Counted from the stretch's first letter, positions 17,793 to 27,290 are shown. The stretch: 34,637 bases of DNA from Stomatohabitans albus (GCF_036336025.1 NZ_JAYKKE010000003.1:1-34637); one strand, 5' to 3'. Notes: generated by a model from the sequence alone, not told the origin. Numbers and translations: made by a program.

Positions 17793-18583
17793 CGTGCGGT
17801 CTCCTCTTCGGTTGACGCCAAGACTTCGGCCAGGTGGATGGGCTTGACGAGGATGTTCTCACGACTTAACAGCCCGCCAACATGCATAAGGCAGGAGTTG
17901 TCACCGGCCACCACATATTCGGCACCAGATGCAACGATATTGCCTACCTTGTCTGCACCCATTGACACACTGACATCAGGGTTCTTCACGCTGAAGGTAC
18001 CGCCGAAGCCACAGCAACGGTCAGAGTCGTTCAGTTCAATAAAGGTGCAGCCCTTCACATTGCGTAACAGCTGTTGGGGGCGGTCCCCTACCCTAGTGAC
18101 ACGCATGGAGTGGCACGTGGTGTGTAAGGTCACCTTGTGCGGGAAATAGGCGCCCACGTCGGTTGTACCCAGTACATCCACAATGAACTCAGAGAGTTCA
18201 TAGGTGTGTGCGGCAACCCGTGATGCCGTTTCTAATAATCCCATGTCGTTACCCTTGGCCGCCAGCATGGGATGCTGCTCGCGCACAGCCCCCACACAGG
18301 AACCAGACGGGCCGATGATGTAGTCATAGTTTTCAAATGCTTTGGCGTACGCACGAACACTATGCAAGGCCTCAGGGAAGTACCCCGTGTTGGTGAACGG
18401 CTGACCACAGCAGGTCTGTCCACGCGGGAACTCAACTTTGCAGCCAAGACGTTCAAGCAACTTCACCGTTGCTTTAGGCGTTTCCGGGAACATGATGTCA
18501 TTGATACACGTTGCGAACAACGCGACCGTCAATCCTGCTCCTGGGAGTCGCTCTGAGGTTGTAGCGATCTCAGTAGCACTCAT
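17789..18583 (-). CDS. lutA: Lactate utilization protein A (CCG-domain Fe-S protein)
   Basis: A 264-residue protein with two cysteine-rich CCG domains, as in LutA/GlcF/HdrB-type subunits. The first CCG motif is CCGQPF (residues 58-63) and the second is CCGFGGTFS near residue 190. Other conserved cysteines (SGSC near 96, TTCH in the middle) are present. It would bind an Fe-S centre and pass electrons during L-lactate oxidation. An AGAGGAG Shine-Dalgarno precedes the ATG at 18583. A GC hairpin separates it from lldP. Confidence 0.94.
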   Translation of the reverse strand: MSATEIATTSERLPGAGLTVALFATCINDIMFPETPKATVKLLERLGCKVEFPRGQTCCGQPFTNTGYFPEALHSVRAYAKAFENYDYIIGPSGSCVGAVREQHPMLAAKGNDMGLLETASRVAAHTYELSEFIVDVLGTTDVGAYFPHKVTLHTTCHSMRVTRVGDRPQQLLRNVKGCTFIELNDSDRCCGFGGTFSVKNPDVSVSMGADKVGNIVASGAEYVVAGDNSCLMHVGGLLSRENILVKPIHLAEVLASTEEETAR

Positions 18584-18605
18584 CTATTACTCCTCTGTTC
18601 AGATA

Positions 18606-18621
18606 GGGGGCTTTCGCCCCC
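18606..18621 (-). other. GAAA-loop hairpin between lldP and lutA
   Basis: On the minus strand GGGGGC, loop GAAA and GCCCCC form a compact 6-bp hairpin 10 bases after the lldP stop and 22 bases before the lutA start. The loop is a GNRA tetraloop. No T-run follows, so it is more likely a processing or stability element within the operon mRNA than a full terminator. Confidence 0.55.
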
Positions 18622-18631
18622 AAAGTGTTGA

Positions 18632-20314
18632 TTAGACGTAGGGATGGGCGGGAATACTGAAGTCCAAGAAACCAGTGGCCTGGAGGCCAATGACGATACA
18701 TGTGAACAACAGGAGGCCAATGGACCACCACACCACTTTGCGGAGCAACAAACTCTCTTGGCCAGAAAGACCAACTGCCGTTGTTGCAATCGCTAGGTTC
18801 TGTGGACTGATCATCTTGCCGACCACACCACCAGCCGTGTTACCGGCCACCATGACGAGCTGGTCAAGACCCGCCTGCATCGCAGCTTCTTTCTGTAAGG
18901 CACAGAAGAGCGCATTTGAAGATGTATCTGAACCAGTCACGAACACACCGAGCCAACCAAGGACAGGACCGAGGAAGGCAAAGGCGGCACCCACACCTGC
19001 AATCCAGTTACCAATGGACAGGGTTTGCCCACTTGCATTCATCACGAAGGCTAGGGCCAGCACGCTCGCCATCGTCAGAATCGCAAACCGCATGTTGTAG
19101 AGCGTTTCCGTAAATGTTTTAACCGTATCAGCCACGCTCATGCGGTAGATGATGGCGACAAGAATGCCTGTCAACAATAGCTGTCCACCAGGATTGGCAA
19201 TCAAGTCGAGCTTGAATGTCACAGGATAGGGCGAACCATCAGGACGAAGGATCTGCCCAGCAAGGCCAGGCCAGTCAAAACTAATGGTGGTTGAATCAAT
19301 CGCTGCCTTCAGCGGGCCTACAAGCTTCGCAGCACCGAAGATGAAGATAACAAGGATGTAGGGGACAACCGCCATCCAAATACGGGCAGGAGTCAGCTCA
19401 CTCGCGTCAGGCGTTTCATCTTCTTGAACGGCGGCGGCAAGACCACTCTCACGCGCCCGTTCCAATTCAGCCGCAAGTTGCTCCTTTACGCGGTCGGCTT
19501 CTGGTGGTTGCCAGAAACGGAGGATAATGATGGCGGTCAGCAAACCAGCCAAGGACGCAAAGACGTTCGTCAACTGATAAACCGCTGATTGGGCGGTGAA
19601 ATAGGACGCAAACGCGAAGGCGATACCGATTGGCAAAGCAACCGGGAAGGTCTGGCGCACACCCTTGAATCCATCCACCATCAGGACCAGCAAGAGCGGG
19701 ACAAAAATGGCTAATAGGAATGTCTGGGATGCGGCAACTGAACTCACCAACCGCGGGTCCATTTGAGTAACTTGTGCTGCCGTATCGATAGGAATAGCAA
19801 CCGCGCCAAAGGCCACGGGAGCGGTATTGGCCAAGAGCACTGCCAATGCCGCGCGGACGGGACTAAAGCCCAGTGCCATCAACATGGCCCCGGTGATGGC
19901 AATAGGAGCACCATAACCAGCCAGCGCCTCCAGTAGACCACCAAAGCAGAATGCAATAAGGATGGCTTGAATACGGAGGTCGTCACTCAGTAAATTAAAC
20001 GTTGCCCGTAAGTCGTTAAAGCGGCCGCTCTTCACGGTAATCATGTACATGAAGATGGCCGTGACGACGATCCAGGCAATGGGATATAAACCGAAAGCAG
20101 CACCGTTTAATGTGGAGTGAAGGGCTAACGTCACTGGCATCTTGAAACCGATAATGGCAACCAAAATGGCGACGGCGACACTCGTTAAACCGGCATAGTG
20201 CGCTTTCCAGCGCAACACCCCGAGGGTTATAAACATGGTTAACAGCGGCAAACACGCCACTAAAGCTGAAACAGTTGGACTGCCAGCAACAGGATCCAAT
20301 GCTTGTTGGAACAC
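18632..20314 (-). CDS. lldP: L-lactate permease LldP/LctP
   Basis: A 560-residue integral membrane protein of the LctP family, with about 12-14 hydrophobic segments over the whole length. It imports L-lactate (and glycolate in some bacteria) with protons. Family hallmarks include the GALLEALAGYGAPIAITGAML region near residue 130 and the GWLGVFVTGSDTSSNALF segment near 460. Length matches the E. coli protein. The start is GTG at 20314 with a GAGAGGAG Shine-Dalgarno. It heads the operon with lutA, lutB and lutC and is divergent from lldR, with the LldR-type operator 24 bases upstream of the start. Confidence 0.95.
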   Translation of the reverse strand: MFQQALDPVAGSPTVSALVACLPLLTMFITLGVLRWKAHYAGLTSVAVAILVAIIGFKMPVTLALHSTLNGAAFGLYPIAWIVVTAIFMYMITVKSGRFNDLRATFNLLSDDLRIQAILIAFCFGGLLEALAGYGAPIAITGAMLMALGFSPVRAALAVLLANTAPVAFGAVAIPIDTAAQVTQMDPRLVSSVAASQTFLLAIFVPLLLVLMVDGFKGVRQTFPVALPIGIAFAFASYFTAQSAVYQLTNVFASLAGLLTAIIILRFWQPPEADRVKEQLAAELERARESGLAAAVQEDETPDASELTPARIWMAVVPYILVIFIFGAAKLVGPLKAAIDSTTISFDWPGLAGQILRPDGSPYPVTFKLDLIANPGGQLLLTGILVAIIYRMSVADTVKTFTETLYNMRFAILTMASVLALAFVMNASGQTLSIGNWIAGVGAAFAFLGPVLGWLGVFVTGSDTSSNALFCALQKEAAMQAGLDQLVMVAGNTAGGVVGKMISPQNLAIATTAVGLSGQESLLLRKVVWWSIGLLLFTCIVIGLQATGFLDFSIPAHPYV

Positions 20315-20337
20315 GCAGACTCCTCTCTCAGAAATGC

Positions 20338-20352
20338 AATGGTAAGACCATT
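20338..20352. promoter_or_regulatory. LldR-type (GntR/FCD) operator
   Basis: AATGGT, spacer AAG and ACCATT form a perfect inverted repeat. It matches TNGT-N3-ACNA, the form bound by LldR, PdhR and FadR-like regulators. It sits between the divergent lldP and lldR starts and could control both. No -10/-35 pair could be assigned firmly beside it. Confidence 0.8.
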
Positions 20353-20394
20353 AGGACATTAAGGTATGAGGTACACCAAGGTGGAGGCAAATCC

Positions 20395-21177
20395 TTGCTA
20401 AAGAACATTGGCCAGAGCGCTCGCGAAATTGTTGTCGAATATATCGAACAAGGCATCCTTTCTGGCGAGCTGAGACCTGGTCAAAAAGTGATGAGTGAGC
20501 GTGAACTGGCTGCTCATCTCGGGGTTTGCCGTGGTGCGGTACGTGAAGGCGTGGCCCGTCTTGAAGGTATGGGGCTTGTGCAATTTAGTCGCGGTGTAAA
20601 GGGTGGTACCACAATCCGCCGCGATGGGGGGCTGCAACTAGCCCATCTATTTCGCCTCCATCTGTCGCTTCATGGTGCGGACAAAAGTGATGTCATGGAG
20701 GTCCGAATTGCCCTAGAGCGCGCGACGGCTGCCTTTGCCGCTAATGCGGTCACTACTGAGCTCATCGAGGATCTCACCGAACTCGTTGATGCGATGGGTA
20801 AACAAACCGATCGAGCCGCCTTTGATGACCTTGACACGAGATTCCATCACCGGATTGCAAATCATGGTGATAACGGGCTGCTCTTTGATCTCACCCGAGC
20901 GATTCGCACAACCGTCGCTGACCCGATTCGTAAAGCTACTGATCGCATCGAAGACTGGAATGCCTACCAGGTGCTATTGACTGAAGAACATCGTGGCATC
21001 ATGCAGGCAATCGCATCGGGTGATCCAACCCAAGCCGCCGACGTCATGGAGCGCCATATCCGTCATGCGTGGGAGATTTTGCCCCATGATCTTGGTCAGC
21101 ATTGTGGCCAGTCCAGTGACACAACAGAAGAACCTGATGAGGACCATCACGAGGACCTAGGCAATCAAGCCGCCTAA
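20395..21177 (+). CDS. lldR: GntR/FadR-family regulator, probable L-lactate sensor LldR
   Basis: A protein of 260 residues from the chosen start. Residues about 5-75 are a GntR winged helix (GELRPGQKVMSERELAAHLGVCRGAVREG). The rest is an all-helical FCD ligand domain, with the expected metal ligands in the DTRFHHRIA segment, the EEHR segment and the RHIRHAW segment. I chose TTG at 20395 because GGTGGAGG lies 8 bases before it and the product then begins where GntR proteins usually do. The frame does extend back to 20275, but that would run into lldP. The tail of about 25 residues is rich in Asp, Glu and His. The ligand is inferred from the neighbouring lactate genes. Confidence 0.9.
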   Translation: MLKNIGQSAREIVVEYIEQGILSGELRPGQKVMSERELAAHLGVCRGAVREGVARLEGMGLVQFSRGVKGGTTIRRDGGLQLAHLFRLHLSLHGADKSDVMEVRIALERATAAFAANAVTTELIEDLTELVDAMGKQTDRAAFDDLDTRFHHRIANHGDNGLLFDLTRAIRTTVADPIRKATDRIEDWNAYQVLLTEEHRGIMQAIASGDPTQAADVMERHIRHAWEILPHDLGQHCGQSSDTTEEPDEDHHEDLGNQAA

Positions 21178-21204
21178 CTCGGTCCCGTTCCTCTCATCTC
21201 ACGT

Positions 21205-21232
21205 CTAAACCCCTGCAATTGCAGGGGTTTAG
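21205..21232. terminator. Two-way terminator between lldR and ftsK
   Basis: CTAAACCCCTGCAA (21205-21218) and TTGCAGGGGTTTAG (21219-21232) are perfect inverted arms, giving a 12-bp stem with an AATT loop. It lies 27 bases after the lldR stop and 22 bases after the ftsK stop. The outer A/T pairs give short U-runs in either direction. Confidence 0.8.
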
Positions 21233-21254
21233 GGATATCTGGCGGGGAGTACGG

Positions 21255-23783
21255 TCAATACACCAGGTCCTCCAGTTCATCCACGGTCATGAGGACTACC
21301 CGCGCCTTTGGCCCTTCAGATGGCCCAACCACACCCATCCGTTCAAGTTCATCCATAATGCGGCCAGCACGGGCGAACCCAACTTGAAGTTTGCGTTGCA
21401 ACATACTCGTAGACCCGAGGCCAGAGCGTACAACGAGTTCCATTGCCGCACGAGTGAGATCCTCATCGGTGGCATCCTCACCCTTGATGTCGGCCATCAC
21501 CGCTTCCGCTCCTTCCTTAATGACGTTCTCCTCATAGACAACCGGAGCTTGGGCCTTACAAAAGGCCACAATCTCTTCAATCTCACGTTCATCCACATAG
21601 GACCCTTGTAAGCGGTGAGGCTTACTCACGTTGGCGGGCATATACAACATGTCGCCTTGGCCGATCAGTTTTTCGGCACCGTACTGGTCAAGAATGGTTT
21701 TTGAATCATGGCCCGTTGCCATAGACAGCGCGATACGACTTGGCACATTCGCTTTAATCAGCCCGGTGACCACGTTCACACTTGGTCGCTGGGTCGCAAT
21801 AACCAGGTGGATACCGACCGCTCTCGCCTTTTGAGCGATACGAACAATAGCCGTTTCCACATCATTCTTTGCAACCATCATCAAATCGGCTAACTCGTCA
21901 ATGATGCAGACGATATAGGGCAAAAAGTCCTCGTCACTGGCCTTTTCGTTATAGGTGTCAAGGTGACGAACTTTGTAGTCGCGCAGTAACCCATATCGCC
22001 GTTCCATCTCATCAACGAGCCAGTCAAGGGCATCCTTGGCGCGTTTTGGATCAGTCACCACTCGGGTAAGGAGGTGTGGCACATCTTCATAAATGGCCAT
22101 TTCAACCTGTTTCGGGTCAATCAAAATCATGCGCACTTGTTCGGGTGTATTGCGCATAATCAGTGAGGTGACAATGCCATTCATAACCACGCTCTTTCCT
22201 GACCCAGTGGCCCCCGCAATCAGGAGGTGTGGCATCTTTGCCAGATTAACCATGACCGGTCGCCCGCCAATATCCAACCCTAGGGCAGCAGCCAACGGGT
22301 GCGTGATCTGTTCAGCTACCTCAGACATCAATATGTCGCCCAGCGTGATGAAGTCACGGTCTTCATTGGGCACCTCAATCCCGATGGCGACCTTCCCCGG
22401 AATGGGCGCCACGATACGGACATCTGGTGTTGCTAAGGCGTAGGCAATATCACGATCAAGTTTCGTAATCGCCGCAACCTTCACCCCTACCCCAAGTTCG
22501 AGTTCAAACCGAGTAACGGTTGGTCCACGACGAACAGCCACGATCTGAGCATCCACACCAAATTGTTCAAGCATTTGGTCAAGTGCTGTCCGCATGCGCT
22601 CTAAACTCTCGTGGTTATCTGGAGCCGCGTGACCGATTTCTAGCATTGAAAGTGGCGGTAGCTGGTAGTCGGTGGCGTCGCGTGGCACCAATTTCGTTGC
22701 CGTAGCATCTTGCACGTCCGCTTCGAGTTCGGCACGTTCAGGGTCATCATCAGGATCGTGGTAATCGGTGAGCGGGTTCGGTGATACCACCTCATCACCG
22801 ATTGGTTCACCATTGATTTGAGCCAGCAGCGCCTCATCACTCAACGCATACACCTCATCATCTGGTGAGCGCGGGGCGCGGGCATGAGGTGACATCGGAA
22901 TATTGCGTGGACGTACCAGCGTAGGGTCTTGTTGAACCGTGGCGCGAGGTGGTTCAGGAGCAGGCACGATACGGGTTTGACTGACTTCGGCATCCTCGGC
23001 AATATCAGCTTGAGGCTGGATATAGCGCTGATCAGCCGCATAGTCCGTCACAAAGGAAGGCGGGGCCAAAGCATCATCTTCAATACCGGAATCGATTGCT
23101 TGATCATCCTCATCAAAGACCCCCGAATGATCGCCAAATTCATCTTGATCGTCAAAAGCGTCAATTGCAGCTTGTGCATCTTCGTCTTCGCTGAATCGAG
23201 CGTCACGTTCAGCTTTGGCTGCTTTTGCTTCTTGATATCGCGCTCGCCATTGGTCGGCGACACCAAGGGCGACCAGACGCCATTGATTCAAGGTGGTAAG
23301 CACTTGCCGGGCACTGGTATTGGTTAATGCCATTAACCCGATGCCGACTGCAACAAGGAGGACAAAGGCCGCACCAACAGAGGAAAAGGCGTCAGCTAAG
23401 GTGAACGCTGCGGTGGCACCAACCACGCCACCGGCACTACGCAACCCGTCCCCACCTTGGCTCACGGTGGGCATACCAGCCATCAGGTGCCATAAACCTG
23501 TGAGGGATACAAAGGTGGCCAGTCCACCAAATACAAGGCGCGGTGCTACAGCCTCGACATCACGCTTGAATTGCAGCACCCCATAACTGACAAGTAAGAC
23601 TGGCACGAGCAGACCAGGAACGCCGAACATCCATCGGACCCCAAGGTGAATCCAATGGCCGACGACCCCAGCTGCACCTCCACTCCAAAGCCCCAGGGCA
23701 AGGAGCGCTCCGAGGGTTATTGAGAAAACGCCAGCGATACTCCGCCAGCGCGCTGCCGCCTGGCTGTTGTTTGGGCGAGCCAT
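21255..23783 (-). CDS. ftsK: DNA translocase FtsK/SpoIIIE
   Basis: An 842-residue septal DNA pump that clears and resolves chromosomes during division. Four membrane helices occupy about residues 12-155. A linker of about 200 residues (about 190-390) is very acidic. The motor follows, with Walker A GATGSGKS near residue 525, Walker B IVCIIDELADLM, and the ATQRPS motif. The C-terminal gamma winged helix (about 770-835, SMLQRKLQVGFARAGRIMD) is present and would read KOPS-like sequences. The ATG overlaps the rnj stop by one base (TAATG). Confidence 0.96.
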   Translation of the reverse strand: MARPNNSQAAARWRSIAGVFSITLGALLALGLWSGGAAGVVGHWIHLGVRWMFGVPGLLVPVLLVSYGVLQFKRDVEAVAPRLVFGGLATFVSLTGLWHLMAGMPTVSQGGDGLRSAGGVVGATAAFTLADAFSSVGAAFVLLVAVGIGLMALTNTSARQVLTTLNQWRLVALGVADQWRARYQEAKAAKAERDARFSEDEDAQAAIDAFDDQDEFGDHSGVFDEDDQAIDSGIEDDALAPPSFVTDYAADQRYIQPQADIAEDAEVSQTRIVPAPEPPRATVQQDPTLVRPRNIPMSPHARAPRSPDDEVYALSDEALLAQINGEPIGDEVVSPNPLTDYHDPDDDPERAELEADVQDATATKLVPRDATDYQLPPLSMLEIGHAAPDNHESLERMRTALDQMLEQFGVDAQIVAVRRGPTVTRFELELGVGVKVAAITKLDRDIAYALATPDVRIVAPIPGKVAIGIEVPNEDRDFITLGDILMSEVAEQITHPLAAALGLDIGGRPVMVNLAKMPHLLIAGATGSGKSVVMNGIVTSLIMRNTPEQVRMILIDPKQVEMAIYEDVPHLLTRVVTDPKRAKDALDWLVDEMERRYGLLRDYKVRHLDTYNEKASDEDFLPYIVCIIDELADLMMVAKNDVETAIVRIAQKARAVGIHLVIATQRPSVNVVTGLIKANVPSRIALSMATGHDSKTILDQYGAEKLIGQGDMLYMPANVSKPHRLQGSYVDEREIEEIVAFCKAQAPVVYEENVIKEGAEAVMADIKGEDATDEDLTRAAMELVVRSGLGSTSMLQRKLQVGFARAGRIMDELERMGVVGPSEGPKARVVLMTVDELEDLVY

Positions 23784-25456
23784 TAAGCCTCCATCACCAC
23801 CGGGACGATCACCGGCTTACGTCCTAGAATCTCACGCCAGAACTGAGCCATCGTCTGGTGGATAGTACGTTCAGCCACGTTGCGCGAACCCGCTCGCTTC
23901 TCTAGGGCTTTTGCAACAACCTCTTCAGCGCGGCTAATCAATTCGGGGTGTTCATCTTCAAAGAACAGGCCTTGTTGCATAATTTCTGGTCGTTCAACAA
24001 GGTTGCCGTCACGATCGGTTCGGACCGCAACAATCACAACCCCTTCGGCGCTTAGCCGTTGCCGTGCTCGCAACACGTTGGGGCCAACGTCACCCACGCT
24101 GAGTCCGTCAACCATTGTGCGCCCTGGCGCAAAGCCTAATGTGCGGGTAATGCCTTGACCCGCACGCAAAACTACACGGTCACCATCAGCGCAAACAATC
24201 ACCTGTTCATCCGGTACGCCAGCCTGACGGGCTAGATCGGCGTGGGCAACAAGATGACGGTATTCCCCGTGGACGGGTACGAATGCCTTGGGACGCACGA
24301 CATTGTGAAATAACAACAGCTCATCTGCCGATGAATGTCCAGAAACGTGGACATGTTCATGGCTTTGATAGACGACGCGTGCACCTTGACGATAGAGCCC
24401 GTTAATGACCTTGGAAATTGCGGCCTCATTGCCGGGGATTTGACTACAGGCCATAATCACAGTGTCACCGTCTTCAACGCTGATAAAGCGATGGGTACCT
24501 GCACTCATGAGGCTGAGGGCGGCAAAAGGTTCACCTTGGCTCCCGGTACATAACACTGCTACTTCGCGGTCTGGCAGTTTCCCAGCTTCTTCAATATCAA
24601 CAACATCCGTGTCTTCATAGTGCACATACCCCAAGTCACGGGCAATCGGCAGGTTGCGCACCATTGAACGGCCAACAAAGGCAACTTTGCGGCCTGACTC
24701 AAGGGCGGCATCAAGGACCTGTTGCACTCGGTGAATATGGCTGGCAAAGGTGGTGACGATAATGCGCCCATGGGCACTAGCGAACTGACGACGCAAGGTT
24801 GCCCCTACGGTTCGTTCACTGGGCACGAACCCTGGCCGACAGGCGTTTGTTGAATCGGCTAACAGCAGGTCAACGCCTTGATCGCCTAATTGGGCAAGGT
24901 GTGGCAAATCGGTGGTGCGATTATCGATTGGGGTCTGGTCCATACGAAAATCACCCGTATGCACAATCGTTCCATCTGGGCCATGAATCGCAACGGCGAG
25001 TGAATCAGGAATGGAATGATTCACGGCAACAAACTCTAAATCCCAGTGGCCAACCGGGAGGCTTTCACCAGCTTCAACCTCGTAGGTTTCAAGCTGACTT
25101 CCGGGGTGTTCGTCGAGCTTGGCGTTCAGGAGACCAAGGGTGAGCTTGGACCCGTACACCTTCGTGCCGGGAAAATCACGCAAGAAGAACGGTACCGCCC
25201 CGATGTGGTCCTCATGACCATGGGTGAGTACAACCGCATCTATGGTGGGTGCGCGTTGAATCAGATCCTCCCAATTGGGCAAGATCAGGTCTACCCCAGG
25301 ATGGGTTGCATCAGGGAATGTGACCCCGATATCAACAATGATGGCGTGCCCATCCCGCTCAATCGAGCACATATTGGCGCCTATCTCGCCAAGTCCGCCA
25401 TAGAAACTTATGACGGTGCCGTCGGTTGGCAGCGCACCAGGTTGTGCCTCACTCAT
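23783..25456 (-). CDS. rnj: Ribonuclease J
   Basis: A 557-residue beta-CASP metallo-beta-lactamase nuclease for 5'-3' exonuclease and endonuclease decay and maturation of RNA. The metal motif HGHEDH is at residues 79-84. The later motifs HTGDFRMD, the DSTNA segment, the SGHSSADE beta-CASP motif and PVHGEYRH are all present, and the C-terminal domain is of normal length. The start has a GAGGT Shine-Dalgarno and follows dapA by 12 bases. The stop overlaps the ftsK start. The order dapA-rnj-ftsK is as in mycobacteria. Confidence 0.96.
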   Translation of the reverse strand: MSEAQPGALPTDGTVISFYGGLGEIGANMCSIERDGHAIIVDIGVTFPDATHPGVDLILPNWEDLIQRAPTIDAVVLTHGHEDHIGAVPFFLRDFPGTKVYGSKLTLGLLNAKLDEHPGSQLETYEVEAGESLPVGHWDLEFVAVNHSIPDSLAVAIHGPDGTIVHTGDFRMDQTPIDNRTTDLPHLAQLGDQGVDLLLADSTNACRPGFVPSERTVGATLRRQFASAHGRIIVTTFASHIHRVQQVLDAALESGRKVAFVGRSMVRNLPIARDLGYVHYEDTDVVDIEEAGKLPDREVAVLCTGSQGEPFAALSLMSAGTHRFISVEDGDTVIMACSQIPGNEAAISKVINGLYRQGARVVYQSHEHVHVSGHSSADELLLFHNVVRPKAFVPVHGEYRHLVAHADLARQAGVPDEQVIVCADGDRVVLRAGQGITRTLGFAPGRTMVDGLSVGDVGPNVLRARQRLSAEGVVIVAVRTDRDGNLVERPEIMQQGLFFEDEHPELISRAEEVVAKALEKRAGSRNVAERTIHQTMAQFWREILGRKPVIVPVVMEA

Positions 25457-25468
25457 CGGTTACCTCGT

Positions 25469-26350
25469 TTATTTCAATAGATCTAGCGCACGCATCGCTG
25501 CAATGATGTCGGCCCTGGTCTCATCAGAAACCGGAAGCATGGGGGAACGTAGAACGTCCAAACAGTAGCCAAGCTCATGTAAGGCTGCTTTAACTGGTGC
25601 AGGATTAGGCTCTTTGAAGAGGATCGAAAATACATCGCTTAACTGCATATGAAGCGCAGTGGCACGTGCGGGGTTAGTTGGAAATACCGTAATCAATTCA
25701 CGCAGCTGCGGCGCCACGATATGGCTTGCCACACTGACAATACCAACCGCACCTAGAGATAACCACGGCAATAGTGCACTATCATCGCCGCTCCAAACAT
25801 CAAAGCCCTCCGGAGCTCGTTTGATCAGCCAGGTGGCCTTCGCAATATTGCCTACTGCGTCTTTAACCCCAACAATGTTGGGGATATCAGCCAGGTCGAG
25901 GAGGGATTCTTTGGCGATTTCGACGGCGGTACGCCCGGGAATGTCATAGAGCAATACCGGGAGTTCCGTTGATGCCGCGATAGTCGTGAAGTGGCGGACC
26001 AATCCCACTTGGCTCGGTTTGATGTAGTAAGGCGCAACCGCCATCACCCCATGGACACCGGCCTGTTCAGCAATAACCGTTCGCCGCACACTTTCTGCCG
26101 TGTCATTTACACCCACCCCGGCAATAACGGTGGCACGATCTCCCACGGTGTCGGTTACACAACGCCACATGAGTTCGGTTTCATTGAGTGACATCGTCGC
26201 ACTTTCACCCGTCGTGCCAGTCACCACGATGCCTTCAGAACCTTGGTCAACCAAAAAACTGGCGATGCGTGCAGCCGCTTCAATGTCAACTGCCCCTTCA
26301 GCGGTAAAGGGGGTAATCATGGCCGTCATGAGTGATGGGAAGGCTGCCAT
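25469..26350 (-). CDS. dapA: 4-hydroxy-tetrahydrodipicolinate synthase
   Basis: A 293-residue TIM barrel that condenses pyruvate and aspartate semialdehyde in the diaminopimelate/lysine pathway. The Schiff-base lysine is Lys163 in GVKDAVGN. Tyr135 and Arg140 lie in YDIPGRT, and the paired Thr46-Thr47 in TGTTGE. All match the E. coli enzyme with a shift of two. The ATG has a strong AAAGGAGA Shine-Dalgarno. It heads the dapA-rnj-ftsK operon and is divergent from thyX. Confidence 0.96.
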   Translation of the reverse strand: MAAFPSLMTAMITPFTAEGAVDIEAAARIASFLVDQGSEGIVVTGTTGESATMSLNETELMWRCVTDTVGDRATVIAGVGVNDTAESVRRTVIAEQAGVHGVMAVAPYYIKPSQVGLVRHFTTIAASTELPVLLYDIPGRTAVEIAKESLLDLADIPNIVGVKDAVGNIAKATWLIKRAPEGFDVWSGDDSALLPWLSLGAVGIVSVASHIVAPQLRELITVFPTNPARATALHMQLSDVFSILFKEPNPAPVKAALHELGYCLDVLRSPMLPVSDETRADIIAAMRALDLLK

Positions 26351-26489
26351 ATCGTTCTCCTTTGGGATGACGCGTTAGCTCTACCATACCGGAAATGAAC
26401 CAGCGCCTGAGCCAAGTCGACGCCTGAACGTGACCGTAATCCAAATTCAGATGTTGCTCAATGCGCCTTGTTGTGGCAAAGATAGAGCC

Positions 26490-27290
26490 ATGACCTTCTC
26501 ATCACCATCTGCTGCTGTCATCTGCGACTCTGTGAGCCATACGGGTGCTCGATTAACGACCATTGAAGTCACCTTGCACCGCTTTGTGCTGGCCGAATTG
26601 AATACCCACCGCGTGTTTAGCCGTAATTCATCTTCTTCGCGGGCCATTCCGGTGGCAAAGCAGATCGAACGGGTGATGACGAATCCTGCAGTGCCTATGG
26701 AGTTTGGGGCTAATCAAAAAGGTATGCAGGCCAGTGAACTCGTTGACGACGCCGAGGGCGCTATGGCGGCCTGGCTGGCTGCCAGGGATGCTGCGGTGGA
26801 ACAGGTACGCACGCTCCAAGCCATCGGCGTACACAAACAGATTACGAACCGGCTACTCGAACCCTTTATGTGGCAAACGGTGATTGTGAGTTCAACGGAA
26901 TGGCAGAACTTTTTTGCTCAACGCTGCTCCCCGCTCGCCCAGCCGGAAATCCGCCTCGCCGCAGAGGCCATGCGTGAAGCGTATGACGCATCTACCCCAG
27001 CGCACGTTGAAGATGGCGGGTGGCACACGCCCTATATCCGTGCAGAAGAAGAGAGCCTGGACATCGAAACCAAGAAACGTATTTCTGTGGCACGCTGCGC
27101 ACGGGTCAGTTATCTCACCCATGATGGAAAACGCGACTTGGATGCCGACCTCAATCTCTATGACCGGTTAATCAGCGCCGAGCCGCCACACTGGAGTCCC
27201 ATGGAGCATGTGGCCACCCCTGGCGATGGCCCCGGTAACTTTCATGGCTGGAAACAACTGCGCCACCTCCTCGGTGGTGACCGAGCCTAG
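26490..27290 (+). CDS. thyX: Flavin-dependent thymidylate synthase (ThyX family, divergent)
   Basis: A protein of 266 residues from the chosen start. ThyX makes dTMP from dUMP with FAD, NADPH and methylene-tetrahydrofolate. The ThyX motif RHRxxSx4SxR is seen at residues 39-51 with His40, Arg41, Ser44, Ser49 and Arg51, but the first Arg is replaced by Thr39. The sequence HRVFSRNSSSSRAIPV belongs to a separate branch seen in some bacteria and phages, not the common RHRxxSYxxxSxRY type. A second FAD/dUMP segment with RISVARCARVSY is near residue 205. I chose the ATG at 26490 because family members start a few residues before the first beta strand; the Shine-Dalgarno is weak. It lies opposite to dapA and dapB on either side. 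Confidence 0.88.
   Translation: MTFSSPSAAVICDSVSHTGARLTTIEVTLHRFVLAELNTHRVFSRNSSSSRAIPVAKQIERVMTNPAVPMEFGANQKGMQASELVDDAEGAMAAWLAARDAAVEQVRTLQAIGVHKQITNRLLEPFMWQTVIVSSTEWQNFFAQRCSPLAQPEIRLAAEAMREAYDASTPAHVEDGGWHTPYIRAEEESLDIETKKRISVARCARVSYLTHDGKRDLDADLNLYDRLISAEPPHWSPMEHVATPGDGPGNFHGWKQLRHLLGGDRA

Noticed and set aside
17427-18149. 240-codon plus-strand frame over lutB/lutA
   Set aside because: Antisense to two well-supported genes; the product has no family features.
20275-20394. Longer LldR start at 20275
   Set aside because: It would overlap the lldP coding start and the operator; TTG 20395 has a good Shine-Dalgarno and gives the normal GntR N-terminus.
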